A stretch of 15,159 bases of DNA from positions 1-15,159 of the forward strand of contig JAMDCG010000068.1 in NCBI GenBank assembly GCA_023489425.1, in the 5' to 3' direction. The DNA is from Thermoplasmatota archaeon (lineage in GTDB: Archaea; Thermoplasmatota; Thermoplasmata; Thermoplasmatales; Thermoplasmataceae). The translations under genes were made by a program, and so were the position numbers. Positions 5,480 to 12,726 of the stretch are shown here, piece by piece. Positions within the stretch are counted from its first letter, which is position 1; the number at the start of each line of letters is the position of its first letter. Below the pieces are notes generated by a model. The model had not been told where the DNA came from and made no database searches. It worked only from the letters and a program-made list of their open reading frames with translations.

Positions 5480-6874
5480 TCATGAAACTGAATGACCCTT
5501 TCTCGGATCTGTCTGTTTTCCAATGGATAGCCCGTTGGTGATCGCTTTCTTTGCATTTAGGATATCCTCAACAAATATATCCACCATGTCGGCAGTGAAG
5601 TTTTCCCTCACAACAACCCTCATTATTGTTGTATCCTGTGCATTTGGCGGCAGGGAATAAGCTGGAACAATCCATCCTCTCTCCCTTATCTTGTAAGAGA
5701 GGTCAAATGCCTTCGAACTATCCATGTTCTTTAGCTTAAATGTAACCACAGGAATATGTTTTGCTCCATTTATAACCTCAAATTCACCACTAGCTGTAAG
5801 TCTTTCTGCAAGATAGTTTGCATTGTTCATCATCTTCCTTACGATTTCGCCATAACCTTTCCTCCCAAGTCTCAGAATGTTGTAATACTGAGCAACTACC
5901 ATTGAACTTCCTTCCGAGAAATTGAGTGTGTAGGTAGGCATCTCGTCACCAAGGTAGTTCACATAAAACTTTAGCTCCTCAGGCAGGAGGTGCTCATTCC
6001 TGAAGATGAGCCATCCCAGTCCAGGATACACAAGACCGAATTTATGACCTGATGTGTTGATAGATTTAACCTGCTCAAGCCTGAAATCCCATTTGAAATC
6101 CGGTTCATAGAACGGCGTGATATATCCTGCACTTGCTGCATCAACATGTATGGGTATATCCAGTCCTTTAGTCTTTTTCAGGTCAAGTAGCATCTGGTTT
6201 ATTTCAACTACAGGATCAAATTCCCCAGTAAAGGTGGTACCAAGGACAACTCCAACGGCTATTGTATTCTCGTCTATCTTTTCCCTAACATCTTCAGGTC
6301 TTATGGTGAAATGATCCCTGGCAATTGGAACTACCCTGGGTTCAACATCAAAATATCGTGCAAATTTGTCCCATGAAACATGGGTATCACCACCAAACAC
6401 TATATTAGGCATGTCAGTGGGCTTATTTTCCTTCATTCTCATCTGCTTCCAGTTCCACTTGTGGGCAAGTAATCCCAGCATTATTGCCTCTGATGAACCT
6501 ATGGTTGATGTCCCGATAAAATCGTCCTTATCTGGAACGTTATATAGATTGGCCATTATGTTCACAATCCTCTCTTCTATATCCTTTACCTGTGGGTATT
6601 CAAAGTGATCGATGAAATTCTTATGCAGATTTTCCATTATTAATTTATCAGCCTCAGGTTCCATCCAGGTGGTGACAAACGTTGCCAGGTTTAGATCAGG
6701 ATTTCCATCAAGATTCAGTTCATCATGAATCAGCTGATATGCCGCTCTTGGTTCCATTTTTCCTTCTGGAAATACATATTTTGGAACATCATTATCAAGA
6801 AATCTGTTGTGACCCCTTCCATATTGCATGTTATGTGCCCTTACTTTCTGATTTACAACTTTTTTAGATACCAT
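5480..6874 (-). CDS. gadB: Glutamate decarboxylase (GadB type)
   Basis: This PLP enzyme converts L-glutamate to GABA plus CO2, using up a cytoplasmic proton. At 464 residues it is almost the length of E. coli GadB (466) and aligns from end to end: NLATFVTTW (62-70), GTSTIGSSEA phosphate loop (121-130), HVDAASAG with Asp245 for the pyridine nitrogen, and SINTSGHKFG with PLP lysine Lys278 after His277. The C-terminus ends KGHSVS with His461, near the place of the penultimate His that closes the E. coli active site at neutral pH; whether it does so here is unknown. The plus-strand TTTTTTATAC (6885-6894) and the TATATTA-type run near 6898-6906 are promoter candidates on the minus strand. No GABA/glutamate antiporter is in the window. 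The likely role is acid-stress pH homeostasis or glutamate metabolism. Confidence 0.95.
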   Translation of the reverse strand: MVSKKVVNQKVRAHNMQYGRGHNRFLDNDVPKYVFPEGKMEPRAAYQLIHDELNLDGNPDLNLATFVTTWMEPEADKLIMENLHKNFIDHFEYPQVKDIEERIVNIMANLYNVPDKDDFIGTSTIGSSEAIMLGLLAHKWNWKQMRMKENKPTDMPNIVFGGDTHVSWDKFARYFDVEPRVVPIARDHFTIRPEDVREKIDENTIAVGVVLGTTFTGEFDPVVEINQMLLDLKKTKGLDIPIHVDAASAGYITPFYEPDFKWDFRLEQVKSINTSGHKFGLVYPGLGWLIFRNEHLLPEELKFYVNYLGDEMPTYTLNFSEGSSMVVAQYYNILRLGRKGYGEIVRKMMNNANYLAERLTASGEFEVINGAKHIPVVTFKLKNMDSSKAFDLSYKIRERGWIVPAYSLPPNAQDTTIMRVVVRENFTADMVDIFVEDILNAKKAITNGLSIGKQTDPRKGHSVS

Positions 6875-6897
6875 TTCTTCACTCTTTTTTATACATG

Positions 6898-6906
6898 TAA
6901 TATATG
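6898..6906 (-). promoter_or_regulatory. Candidate TATA element of gadB
   Basis: The minus-strand CATATATTA lies about 28 bp upstream of the gadB ATG at 6874. A closer AT-rich run (6885-6894) is too near the start codon for a leaderless transcript. The rest of the 274-bp gap to the next gene is AT-rich and holds nothing else I can name. Confidence 0.35.
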
Positions 6907-7148
6907 AATCATTTTACTTAATTATTCGCCTTGGTATCAATGAGAAAAAATGTAGATCAGGAGCAAATTATGGCTGCTAAAGCGAATAAGAATTTTCATA
7001 TTTTATCACTTGTAAAAATATACAATTATATTTTCAGTCAGTTCTGTCATATTCCCGAAATATATTTTTATCAACAGATATACAACGTAATGGAAATCAG
7101 CCTTACAAATAATTCCGTGAGAATTCAGCAAAATTTGAGCATTAAAAA

Positions 7149-7487
7149 TCAGCCAACCCGTTCAATTCTCTGGATCACTTTTCCATACAGGGTCTCCATG
7201 GTGTTCTTCTTTTCCACGTTTTCAATTTTGTCAATCTCACTTTTTGAAGATTCAGCAAGTTTCCTTGCCTCATCTATTCTTCCTGTTTTGGCACACACTT
7301 CGGCCAGAATAAGGCTGCTGGATACATATTCATATGCCAGTGAACTGTGCTTTTCATAATCCATGGCCCTCCTTTCCTGATCTCTTTCAAGAACCCTAAC
7401 CATGTAGGGCTCTATTCTGTCATTCTCAGACTCAAGATTGATAACCGCGCTTTTTGTCCTGTTCCTGCGAAGTGATAATAAGCCCAT
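7149..7487 (-). CDS. Small TPR-like helical protein, function unknown
   Basis: This 112-residue, highly charged protein is predicted to be almost entirely helical. Residues about 50-90 (AYEYVSSSLILAEVC, then GRIDEARKLAESSKSEI) have the spacing of a tetratricopeptide helix pair: small residues in helix A, a GR turn and a DEARKLAE helix B. A single TPR unit suggests a protein-binding adaptor, but no partner is evident. The first 12 residues are basic (LSLRRNRTK). A TATA-like CAAATATAAATATT (7514-7527) lies about 33 bp upstream, so it is probably transcribed apart from the marR operon, which ends 90 bp upstream on the same strand. The plus-strand ORF that overlaps its 3' half is judged a shadow. 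Confidence 0.65.
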   Translation of the reverse strand: MGLLSLRRNRTKSAVINLESENDRIEPYMVRVLERDQERRAMDYEKHSSLAYEYVSSSLILAEVCAKTGRIDEARKLAESSKSEIDKIENVEKKNTMETLYGKVIQRIERVG

Positions 7488-7577
7488 GGGTACCAGTTAT
7501 ATGATCGAGAGTTCAAATATAAATATTACTGAATGATTCTCTATCTGGAACATGCCTTCCCAGAATTTGGGGTTTGT

Positions 7578-8036
7578 TCACTCTAATTTAATTTCCGGCA
7601 TTTCTGCATTCTCTACATTTGTTCTCAGGTCCTTTAATAATTTAACCGTAGAGTTTACAGTCTCATCGTCCATGTGCTTGATGCAGTTCTCTATATATTC
7701 AAGATGAACTTTTTTAGCTCTTTCAAACACCTTGCTGCCCTCTTTCGTTATATTGAGTTCTATGACTCTCCTGTCATCCCTGCTTCTTGTTCTCTCAACG
7801 AGTTTTCGGCCCTCCATTGAATCGATGAGGCCTGTGATCCATCCCTGGGTGACCATTATATTGTTGGCCATCTGAACCATGGGCATGCTCCCCTCCTCAG
7901 TAAGATACCTGAGTATTGAATATTCAGTGCTTCCAAGATTTATCCTTTCCAGATTCTTGTCCACGCCCTTCTTCCAGACCTTCCAGGTTTCAACCATAGC
8001 TCTCCATACTTCTATCGGTTCTCTCTCTTCACTCAT
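7578..8036 (-). CDS. MarR-family transcriptional regulator
   Basis: This 152-residue dimeric winged-helix repressor has the recognition helix around 63-76 (TQGWITGLIDSMEGR) and the wing at 80-97 with the family motif RSRDDRR (84-90), then INITKEG-like and a C-terminal dimerisation helix. Its start codon overlaps the last 8 bp of the exporter gene upstream, so the two are co-transcribed and probably translationally coupled. MarR proteins coupled to DHA2 exporters usually repress their own operon and release DNA on binding phenolic or other lipophilic compounds, or on oxidation; this copy has only one cysteine (C137, in ENCIKH). The likely operator is the palindrome at 9854-9866. Confidence 0.9.
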   Translation of the reverse strand: MSEEREPIEVWRAMVETWKVWKKGVDKNLERINLGSTEYSILRYLTEEGSMPMVQMANNIMVTQGWITGLIDSMEGRKLVERTRSRDDRRVIELNITKEGSKVFERAKKVHLEYIENCIKHMDDETVNSTVKLLKDLRTNVENAEMPEIKLE

Positions 8037-9813
8037 TTTTTGATACCTCTTTCCCTTTCATTTCTCCCTTGTCAATTTCTATATTCATTTCCTGCTTCCC
8101 TTTCTGGACATTTTCGCTATCAGGGTCATTATGACTTTCTCCACCCGGGTGGTAATATTTCTTTCCCCTTAATAAAGATAAAATTGCTGCAACCACTGAA
8201 AGGGCTCCGCCTATGTAGAATGAGTCTCTAAGCGAGTTCATCACCGCTGGAGCAAGGGCAAGCGGGAACCATGTGTTACTTTCAAGTGTTGCAATTGTAG
8301 TGCTGCTCAGGTTAAGTGAGCTCAGATAGGAAGATGGAATCTGGCTGAGAATTGTCTGCATTGGGTTGTAACCAAGGAACGCCGAAAAAATGGCAGAGGT
8401 TGGGGGTATTTTGTCTAAATAGGTGGATAGTCCGGAGGCGTTGGCTGATGTGAGAGCGATATTGAAATAATGAGGTAGATTGGTAGAGAGTGCAAGTATG
8501 ACTATTGTGAAAAATATTCCCATACTTGCTGTCTGGGCAACATTTCTCACGGTAGCCACCATTCCCGATGAAATTCCCCTATTTTCTGCTGAAACAGAGT
8601 TCATGATGGCTGCAGTGTTAGGTGCTGCAAACATGCCACTCCCAAAACCAAGCATGTATATTGTGGCCCCAAATGGGAGATATGTGAAGTTATAGGAGAA
8701 GAAGGTGAGGATCAGGAAGGATACTGCAACTATGCTCATTCCTATGGTTGCAATACCTCTTGCTCCGTACCTGTCAGAAAGAGCACCACCAAGGGGTCCC
8801 ATTGTAAGGAACCCCAGTGTCATTGGAATCATGTAAATACCTGCCCAGAAAGGTGTAGATGAATATGAGTACCCATGCAGGGGAAGCCAGACCCCCTGGA
8901 GGAGAATGATCAGCATGAACATAAGACCACCCCTTCCAAGAGAACCCAGAAATGATGCAAAGTTTCCAAAAGCAAAGGCCCTTATCCTGAAAAGTGACAT
9001 CCTGAACATAGGCTGGCTGACCTTGATCTCAACAAATGGAAACGCTATGAGGAGAATTGCACCTGAAATCATCCCTGCTATGACCCATGGATTACCCCAT
9101 CCCATTACACTCGTTCCATAGGGAAGAAGACCATAGGTCAATGCCAGCAGGAATATGGTCAGACCACTTCCAAAAACTATGTTGCCCACATAGTCAACTC
9201 TCTGTGTTTTATCCCTTATGGAGTTATCTTTCAGTTTGAGGAGAGACCACACACTTCCGAAGATACCAACCGGTACACTAACAAGAAACACATATCTCCA
9301 GTTGAAGACTGAAAGAATTCCACCAAGTATGAGACCTATGAATGATCCTCCCAGGGCTGCAACCTGATTCAAGCCAAGTGCCTTTCCCCTCTCTTTCACA
9401 GGGAAAGCATCTGTGAGAATTGCAGTGCTATTTGCAAAGAGGAAAGCCGCACCCAGGCCCTGAACAAGCCTGAAGGCAATAAGTTCTATGGCACCGGTAT
9501 TGCCTTTACCCGGAGTCAGGAACAACAGAATAGAACCAACAGTGAAAATTACAAATCCCCAGTTGAACAACCTTGTTCTCCCGTATATATCTGAAAACCT
9601 GCCTATTGTCAGGAGTATTACAGCAGTTATGATGTTATAGCCCATTATGAGCCAGATGAGGTAGATAAAAGTTCCAGGAGCAAAAGGGTTTACATCTATT
9701 CCTTTAGGTCCTAGGATTGCAGGTAGTGAAATCAGAATTATCGTACCGTTTATGCTGGCCATCAGTACGCCCAGGGTTGTGTTTGACAGGGCAACCCACT
9801 TGTACTTTACCAT
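8029..9813 (-). CDS. MFS multidrug exporter, DHA2 (14-TM) family
   Basis: This 594-residue proton-driven exporter belongs to the EmrB/QacA class. Visible are motif A GRFSDIYGRTR (71-81) after helix 2, the RLVQGLGAAFLFANS helix, motif C-like GSFIGLILGG in helix 5, and a second GGALSDRYGARG loop in the second half. A long extracytoplasmic loop (LPHYFNIAL to TWFPLAL) precedes the last helix, typical of DHA2 proteins. A charged tail of about 55 residues rich in E, K and D follows the last TM segment. The frame is open to 9882, but the ATG at 9813 sits about 22 bp behind a TATA-like AGTAAATATTATAA (9825-9838), and the extra 23 residues are unlike the family. It is the first gene of the exporter-marR operon, and is likely to expel lipophilic toxicants. 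Confidence 0.92.
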   Translation of the reverse strand: MVKYKWVALSNTTLGVLMASINGTIILISLPAILGPKGIDVNPFAPGTFIYLIWLIMGYNIITAVILLTIGRFSDIYGRTRLFNWGFVIFTVGSILLFLTPGKGNTGAIELIAFRLVQGLGAAFLFANSTAILTDAFPVKERGKALGLNQVAALGGSFIGLILGGILSVFNWRYVFLVSVPVGIFGSVWSLLKLKDNSIRDKTQRVDYVGNIVFGSGLTIFLLALTYGLLPYGTSVMGWGNPWVIAGMISGAILLIAFPFVEIKVSQPMFRMSLFRIRAFAFGNFASFLGSLGRGGLMFMLIILLQGVWLPLHGYSYSSTPFWAGIYMIPMTLGFLTMGPLGGALSDRYGARGIATIGMSIVAVSFLILTFFSYNFTYLPFGATIYMLGFGSGMFAAPNTAAIMNSVSAENRGISSGMVATVRNVAQTASMGIFFTIVILALSTNLPHYFNIALTSANASGLSTYLDKIPPTSAIFSAFLGYNPMQTILSQIPSSYLSSLNLSSTTIATLESNTWFPLALAPAVMNSLRDSFYIGGALSVVAAILSLLRGKKYYHPGGESHNDPDSENVQKGKQEMNIEIDKGEMKGKEVSKNE

Positions 9814-9824
9814 GATAATCAATA

Positions 9825-9838
9825 AGTAAATATTATAA
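9825..9838 (-). promoter_or_regulatory. TATA element of the exporter-marR operon
   Basis: The AT-rich run AGTAAATATTATAA (plus-strand reading) is centred 18-25 bp upstream of ATG 9813 on the minus strand. It implies a leaderless transcript and fixes the start codon. Confidence 0.5.
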
Positions 9839-9853
9839 CATATAAAGTGGTTT

Positions 9854-9866
9854 TGATAATTTATCA
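9854..9866. promoter_or_regulatory. Candidate MarR operator (13-bp perfect palindrome)
   Basis: TGATAA-T-TTATCA is a perfect inverted repeat between the divergent exporter-marR operon and the FMN reductase. It lies about 16 bp upstream of the exporter TATA run. A half-site TGATAATC recurs at 9813-9820 across the exporter start codon. The size and AT-richness fit MarR-family sites. Confidence 0.5.
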
Positions 9867-9929
9867 TTTTCCGGTTTACCATTCTGAAAAATTAAAAAAC
9901 GTTGTATAGGGTTGTTACTTTCAGGGCTT

Positions 9930-10505
9930 ATGGTCACAGGTAGCCAGACAGTCAGGATAACAGGATTCGGTGGTAGTCTCAGGAAGGATTCCTTTAACAT
10001 GAAGCTTTTAAGGGAATGCCAGAGATTGATGCCAGAAGGTGCCGAACTGGAAATTGTAAGTATTAAGGATATCCCATTATACAATCAGGACCTTGATGAA
10101 AACCAGCCAGAACCTGTCGGGAAATTCAGAAACCAGATCAAGAACGCAGATGGATTCATAATTGCAACGCCAGAGTATGACTTTTCAATTCCGGGTTTTC
10201 TCAAGAACACACTGGACTATATCTCAAGACCACCACAGGATAATCCCTTCACAGGAAAGATTGGAGCAATAATGAGTGCATCTCCAAGCATGCTGGGAGG
10301 TTCAAGGGCACAGTACCACCTGAGACAGGTAATGGGGTTCATGGATGCAAGGGTCATAAACAGGCCCGAGGTCTTCATAAGTTTTGCTCATACAAAATTT
10401 GATGAAAATGGTCATCTAGTCGATGAAATGGCCATAAATCTGATAAAGCAACTCCTGAACAGGCTCATTGACGAGATCAGGAAACAGAAATACGCTAATA
10501 ATTAA
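9930..10505 (+). CDS. NAD(P)H-dependent FMN reductase (flavodoxin-like, ChrR/azoreductase type)
   Basis: This 191-residue flavodoxin-fold enzyme binds FMN and uses NAD(P)H to reduce quinones, azo dyes, chromate or free flavin. Residues 15-23 (GSLRKDSFN) form the FMN-phosphate loop, and 81-93 (PEYDFSIPGFLKN) form the flavin-binding segment typical of the SsuE/ChrR family. SASPSMLGG (116-124) is the third flavin contact loop. Length is normal. The ATG at 9930 is preferred over the in-frame TTG at 9912; TTGTATAG (9903-9910) is a possible TATA element about 24 bp upstream. The gene is divergent from the exporter-marR operon and could share the candidate operator at 9854-9866, which suggests joint induction for quinone or electrophile detoxification. 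Confidence 0.9.
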   Translation: MVTGSQTVRITGFGGSLRKDSFNMKLLRECQRLMPEGAELEIVSIKDIPLYNQDLDENQPEPVGKFRNQIKNADGFIIATPEYDFSIPGFLKNTLDYISRPPQDNPFTGKIGAIMSASPSMLGGSRAQYHLRQVMGFMDARVINRPEVFISFAHTKFDENGHLVDEMAINLIKQLLNRLIDEIRKQKYANN

Positions 10506-10512
10506 AAATTAA

Positions 10513-10529
10513 AATTTTGTTTTTGTTTT
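10513..10529 (+). terminator. T-rich terminator between convergent genes
   Basis: The run AAATTTTGTTTTTGTTTT follows the FMN reductase stop directly and has no hairpin, as expected of archaeal oligo-T termination. The gap to the convergent DUF427 gene is only 25 bp; the preceding AATTAAAAATTAAAA gives T-runs for the opposite strand. Confidence 0.5.
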
Positions 10530-10530
10530 C

Positions 10531-10902
10531 TCACATTTCTATCTTATCAATTGAGTTCTGGTCAAATGCCATGTAATCTTTTATGGGGATAAAATCGAGT
10601 GATGGCTTGATGTATCGCCATACGGCATCTTTCTTCTCATTTCCATTTATGTTCAGTGAATAGTAATCAGCCGTTCCCTTATATGGGCACTTTGATTTTG
10701 TTGGCGATTCCTTAAAATACTTGAGTTTTGCATCCCTTACAGGTATGTACACAGTATCTCCGTGTCCCTGCTCACTCAACATCAAAGCATCATCAGTTTC
10801 TGCAATTACCACGCCATCAGATGACACCTTGATATGTTTTTCAATGGTTTTTACCGTTATTTTATGATCATTCTTGTTATAATCAATCACTGTTCTTTCC
10901 AT
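10531..10902 (-). CDS. DUF427 domain protein
   Basis: This 123-residue protein of the DUF427 family has unknown biochemical role. The family signature is clear: KCPYKGTADYYSL (71-83), AVWRY (93-97) and IPIKDYMAFD (105-114), with an N-terminal strand region containing ETDDALMLSE. The fold is a small beta-barrel thought to bind a small ligand or act on one, but no reaction is established. It lies 45 bp downstream of the DMT transporter on the same strand, with its own AT-rich element AAATAAATTTTTT (10925-10937) at TATA distance, so it may be transcribed alone or as the second gene of an operon. No membrane segment or signal peptide is seen. Confidence 0.88.
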   Translation of the reverse strand: MERTVIDYNKNDHKITVKTIEKHIKVSSDGVVIAETDDALMLSEQGHGDTVYIPVRDAKLKYFKESPTKSKCPYKGTADYYSLNINGNEKKDAVWRYIKPSLDFIPIKDYMAFDQNSIDKIEM

Positions 10903-10947
10903 GTTGCCACATGCATAACATCGAAAATAAATTTTTTCCTGAAAAAT

Positions 10948-11796
10948 TCAGAGCAAAGAAATAAGCAGTGCACCGGTAACTGATAGAATAATGCCGGACA
11001 GCTTCAACGAAGTCATTCTATCCTTGAAATACAGGAAACCTATAACAGCAAGCGTAGCAGGAATCATTGCAACTATTGCACCTGATACGATGAATACCCC
11101 AAGCTGGATAGAATATGAATAAAACACATTCCCCAGTCCATCGAGTAGCCCTGCCAGAAGTCCAGCATAAATGGATGAAATTTTCAACCGGGTTTTCTCA
11201 GGCGGATGCTTGAGATTCAAACTTATGATCAGGACAAAGGCAAAGCCAATTAAACGCCCCAAAAACAGGGGAAGGGCACTGTAGTGAATCAGGAGGATAG
11301 ATTCAGAAAGTGGTAGATAGTATATTCCCCATGATACGTTTGCAATCCCGGCTATTATCAAAAATTTTCTCTTGGCTGGAGCATTCTGAATCGTAACAAG
11401 TACAGCTCCAAGAATTATAAGCAGGATACCTGCATACTCAAAATAATTCACCGCCTCCTTCAGGAAAAAAATTCCTATGAAAATAACAATGATCTGCTGT
11501 ACGTTAAGAGTTACACCCGTACTCGATAAAGATTCCACACCGAGTCCACGATAGAACAGTAAATAACCTGTGCCAAGAAACACACCGGAAAATACGCCTA
11601 ATAATATAACGTCGGGACTGAATGGCCAGCCACCATCAAGGAAAACGAAAACAAGGATAGGCAACAGTCCCATTCCCACAACAAAAACAGATATTCTGTC
11701 AGGTCCAAGATCATTGAGGCCCTTCTTGATCAGCGAATTTGAGCCTGTCCAGAGAAGAAGGACAAGGAATGGTAGAGAAAAAATAAACAGATCCAT
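10948..11796 (-). CDS. EamA/DMT-family transporter (10 TM)
   Basis: This 282-residue integral membrane protein consists almost only of hydrophobic helices, in two similar halves (about 1-130 and 135-282). This is the duplicated five-helix EamA layout of drug/metabolite transporters. Typical ends of the halves are visible: FLKEAVNYFEYAGILLIILGAVLV at 111-134 and YFKDRMTSLKLSGIILSVTGALL near the C-terminus (the F-x-K/E...G-xx-LI-x-G motif). The substrate cannot be told from sequence; amino acids, nucleotides, sugars and drugs occur in the family. The gene is divergent from the AP endonuclease. A TATA-like run at 11834-11843 would leave a leader of about 15-20 nt, within which GGTG lies about 10 nt from the ATG. 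Confidence 0.88.
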   Translation of the reverse strand: MDLFIFSLPFLVLLLWTGSNSLIKKGLNDLGPDRISVFVVGMGLLPILVFVFLDGGWPFSPDVILLGVFSGVFLGTGYLLFYRGLGVESLSSTGVTLNVQQIIVIFIGIFFLKEAVNYFEYAGILLIILGAVLVTIQNAPAKRKFLIIAGIANVSWGIYYLPLSESILLIHYSALPLFLGRLIGFAFVLIISLNLKHPPEKTRLKISSIYAGLLAGLLDGLGNVFYSYSIQLGVFIVSGAIVAMIPATLAVIGFLYFKDRMTSLKLSGIILSVTGALLISLL

Positions 11797-11808
11797 TTAA
11801 CCCCGACA

Positions 11809-11819
11809 CCAGATTCTGG
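11809..11819. repeat. 11-bp inverted repeat in the DMT/xth divergent promoter
   Basis: CCAGA-T-TCTGG is perfectly symmetric, with CCCC 11801-11804 and GGGG 11818-11821 nearby. It lies in the predicted leader of the DMT gene. It may be an operator or chance. Confidence 0.25.
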
Positions 11820-11867
11820 GGAAGGACTAGGATGGTTAAAAAGTTATATTATTAATACCTCCTGAAG

Positions 11868-11876
11868 TATATATTT
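11868..11876 (+). promoter_or_regulatory. TATA box of the exonuclease III gene
   Basis: GTATATATTT is centred 24 bp upstream of ATG 11896. It supports this ATG over the upstream in-frame TTG at 11875, which overlaps the TATA element itself. Confidence 0.6.
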
Positions 11877-11895
11877 GAAAAATGGAACTGATAAT

Positions 11896-12666
11896 ATGGT
11901 AGTTAAATTATATTCATGGAATGTAAATGGACTTAGAGCTTCAATGGACCATGGTTTAATGGATTTTGTAGAATCGGTGAAACCGGATGTTCTCTGTATG
12001 CAGGAAACAAAGATAATGGGATCATCCCTTCCCGTTGAACTACTTTCGGCAGGATATAAATTGTATATCAATGAAGCAGAAAAAAAGGGATACAGCGGCA
12101 CGATCACACTGACAAAGGTGGAACCACTGAGTGTAATGAAAGGCATGGGAAGCCAGAAATATGATGGGGAAGGGAGGCTGCTTACACTGGAATTCAGGGA
12201 ATTCTTCCTTGTAAACTCATATTTTCCCAATTCAAGGAGGAATCTTGAAAGACTTCAGTATAAACTTGATTTCAACCGGGAATTTCAGGAATGGATAAAG
12301 GATCTGGAGAAGAGGAAGCCGGTCATAATATGTGGGGATTTCAACGTTGCGCACACCGAGATAGATATTGCAAGGCCAAAGGAAAACCAGAAGAACGCAG
12401 GATTCACAATTGAGGAGAGAACATGGATGGACAATTTTCTTGGTGATGGTTTCATCGATAGTTTCAGGATAACTCACCAGAATGAGGTAAAGTACTCATG
12501 GTGGTCTTATATGGGAAGGGCAAGGGAAAAGAATATAGGATGGAGAATAGATTATTTCATTATTTCCGCTGCCCTTAAGGGAAAGATGATTTCAGCAGAC
12601 ATAATGGATAATGTGAAAGGTTCAGATCACGCTCCAGTAACCATCTTCATGGATACTGAACTTTAA
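11896..12666 (+). CDS. xth: Exodeoxyribonuclease III / AP endonuclease
   Basis: This 256-residue Mg2+-dependent base-excision repair nuclease cuts DNA 5' to abasic sites and trims 3' ends. The catalytic set of the ExoIII/APE1 family is complete: Asn9 in WNVNGLRA, Glu37 in MQETKI, Tyr109, Asp148 and Asn150 in CGDFNVAH, and Asp244-His245 in GSDHAPV; IDYFI (218-222) is also conserved. Length fits single-domain ExoIII enzymes (about 250-270). ATG 11896 starts exactly at the conserved first strand, and the TATA box upstream makes the mRNA leaderless. It is divergent from the DMT transporter and convergent with rmuC (60-bp gap), so it is transcribed alone. Its role would be repair of depurinated DNA, a frequent lesion in hot acid. 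Confidence 0.95.
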   Translation: MVVKLYSWNVNGLRASMDHGLMDFVESVKPDVLCMQETKIMGSSLPVELLSAGYKLYINEAEKKGYSGTITLTKVEPLSVMKGMGSQKYDGEGRLLTLEFREFFLVNSYFPNSRRNLERLQYKLDFNREFQEWIKDLEKRKPVIICGDFNVAHTEIDIARPKENQKNAGFTIEERTWMDNFLGDGFIDSFRITHQNEVKYSWWSYMGRAREKNIGWRIDYFIISAALKGKMISADIMDNVKGSDHAPVTIFMDTEL

Positions 12667-12726
12667 TTTTAAATGAGGTAGATGTCCAAACCAATATTCT
12701 CTCATGCAAGGCTGGAGCCGTATGAG

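Noticed and set aside
6922..6989. Inverted repeat TTATTCGC/GCGAATAA with a 52-bp spacer upstream of gadB
   Set aside because: One 8-bp match is expected about as often as not in an AT-rich gap of this size; no supporting element was seen.
6931..7359. Plus-strand 142-codon ORF between gadB and the TPR-like gene
   Set aside because: Its second half is antisense to the TPR-like protein gene and has the hydrophobic, serine-rich look of a shadow frame; the minus-strand gene has a better promoter and composition.
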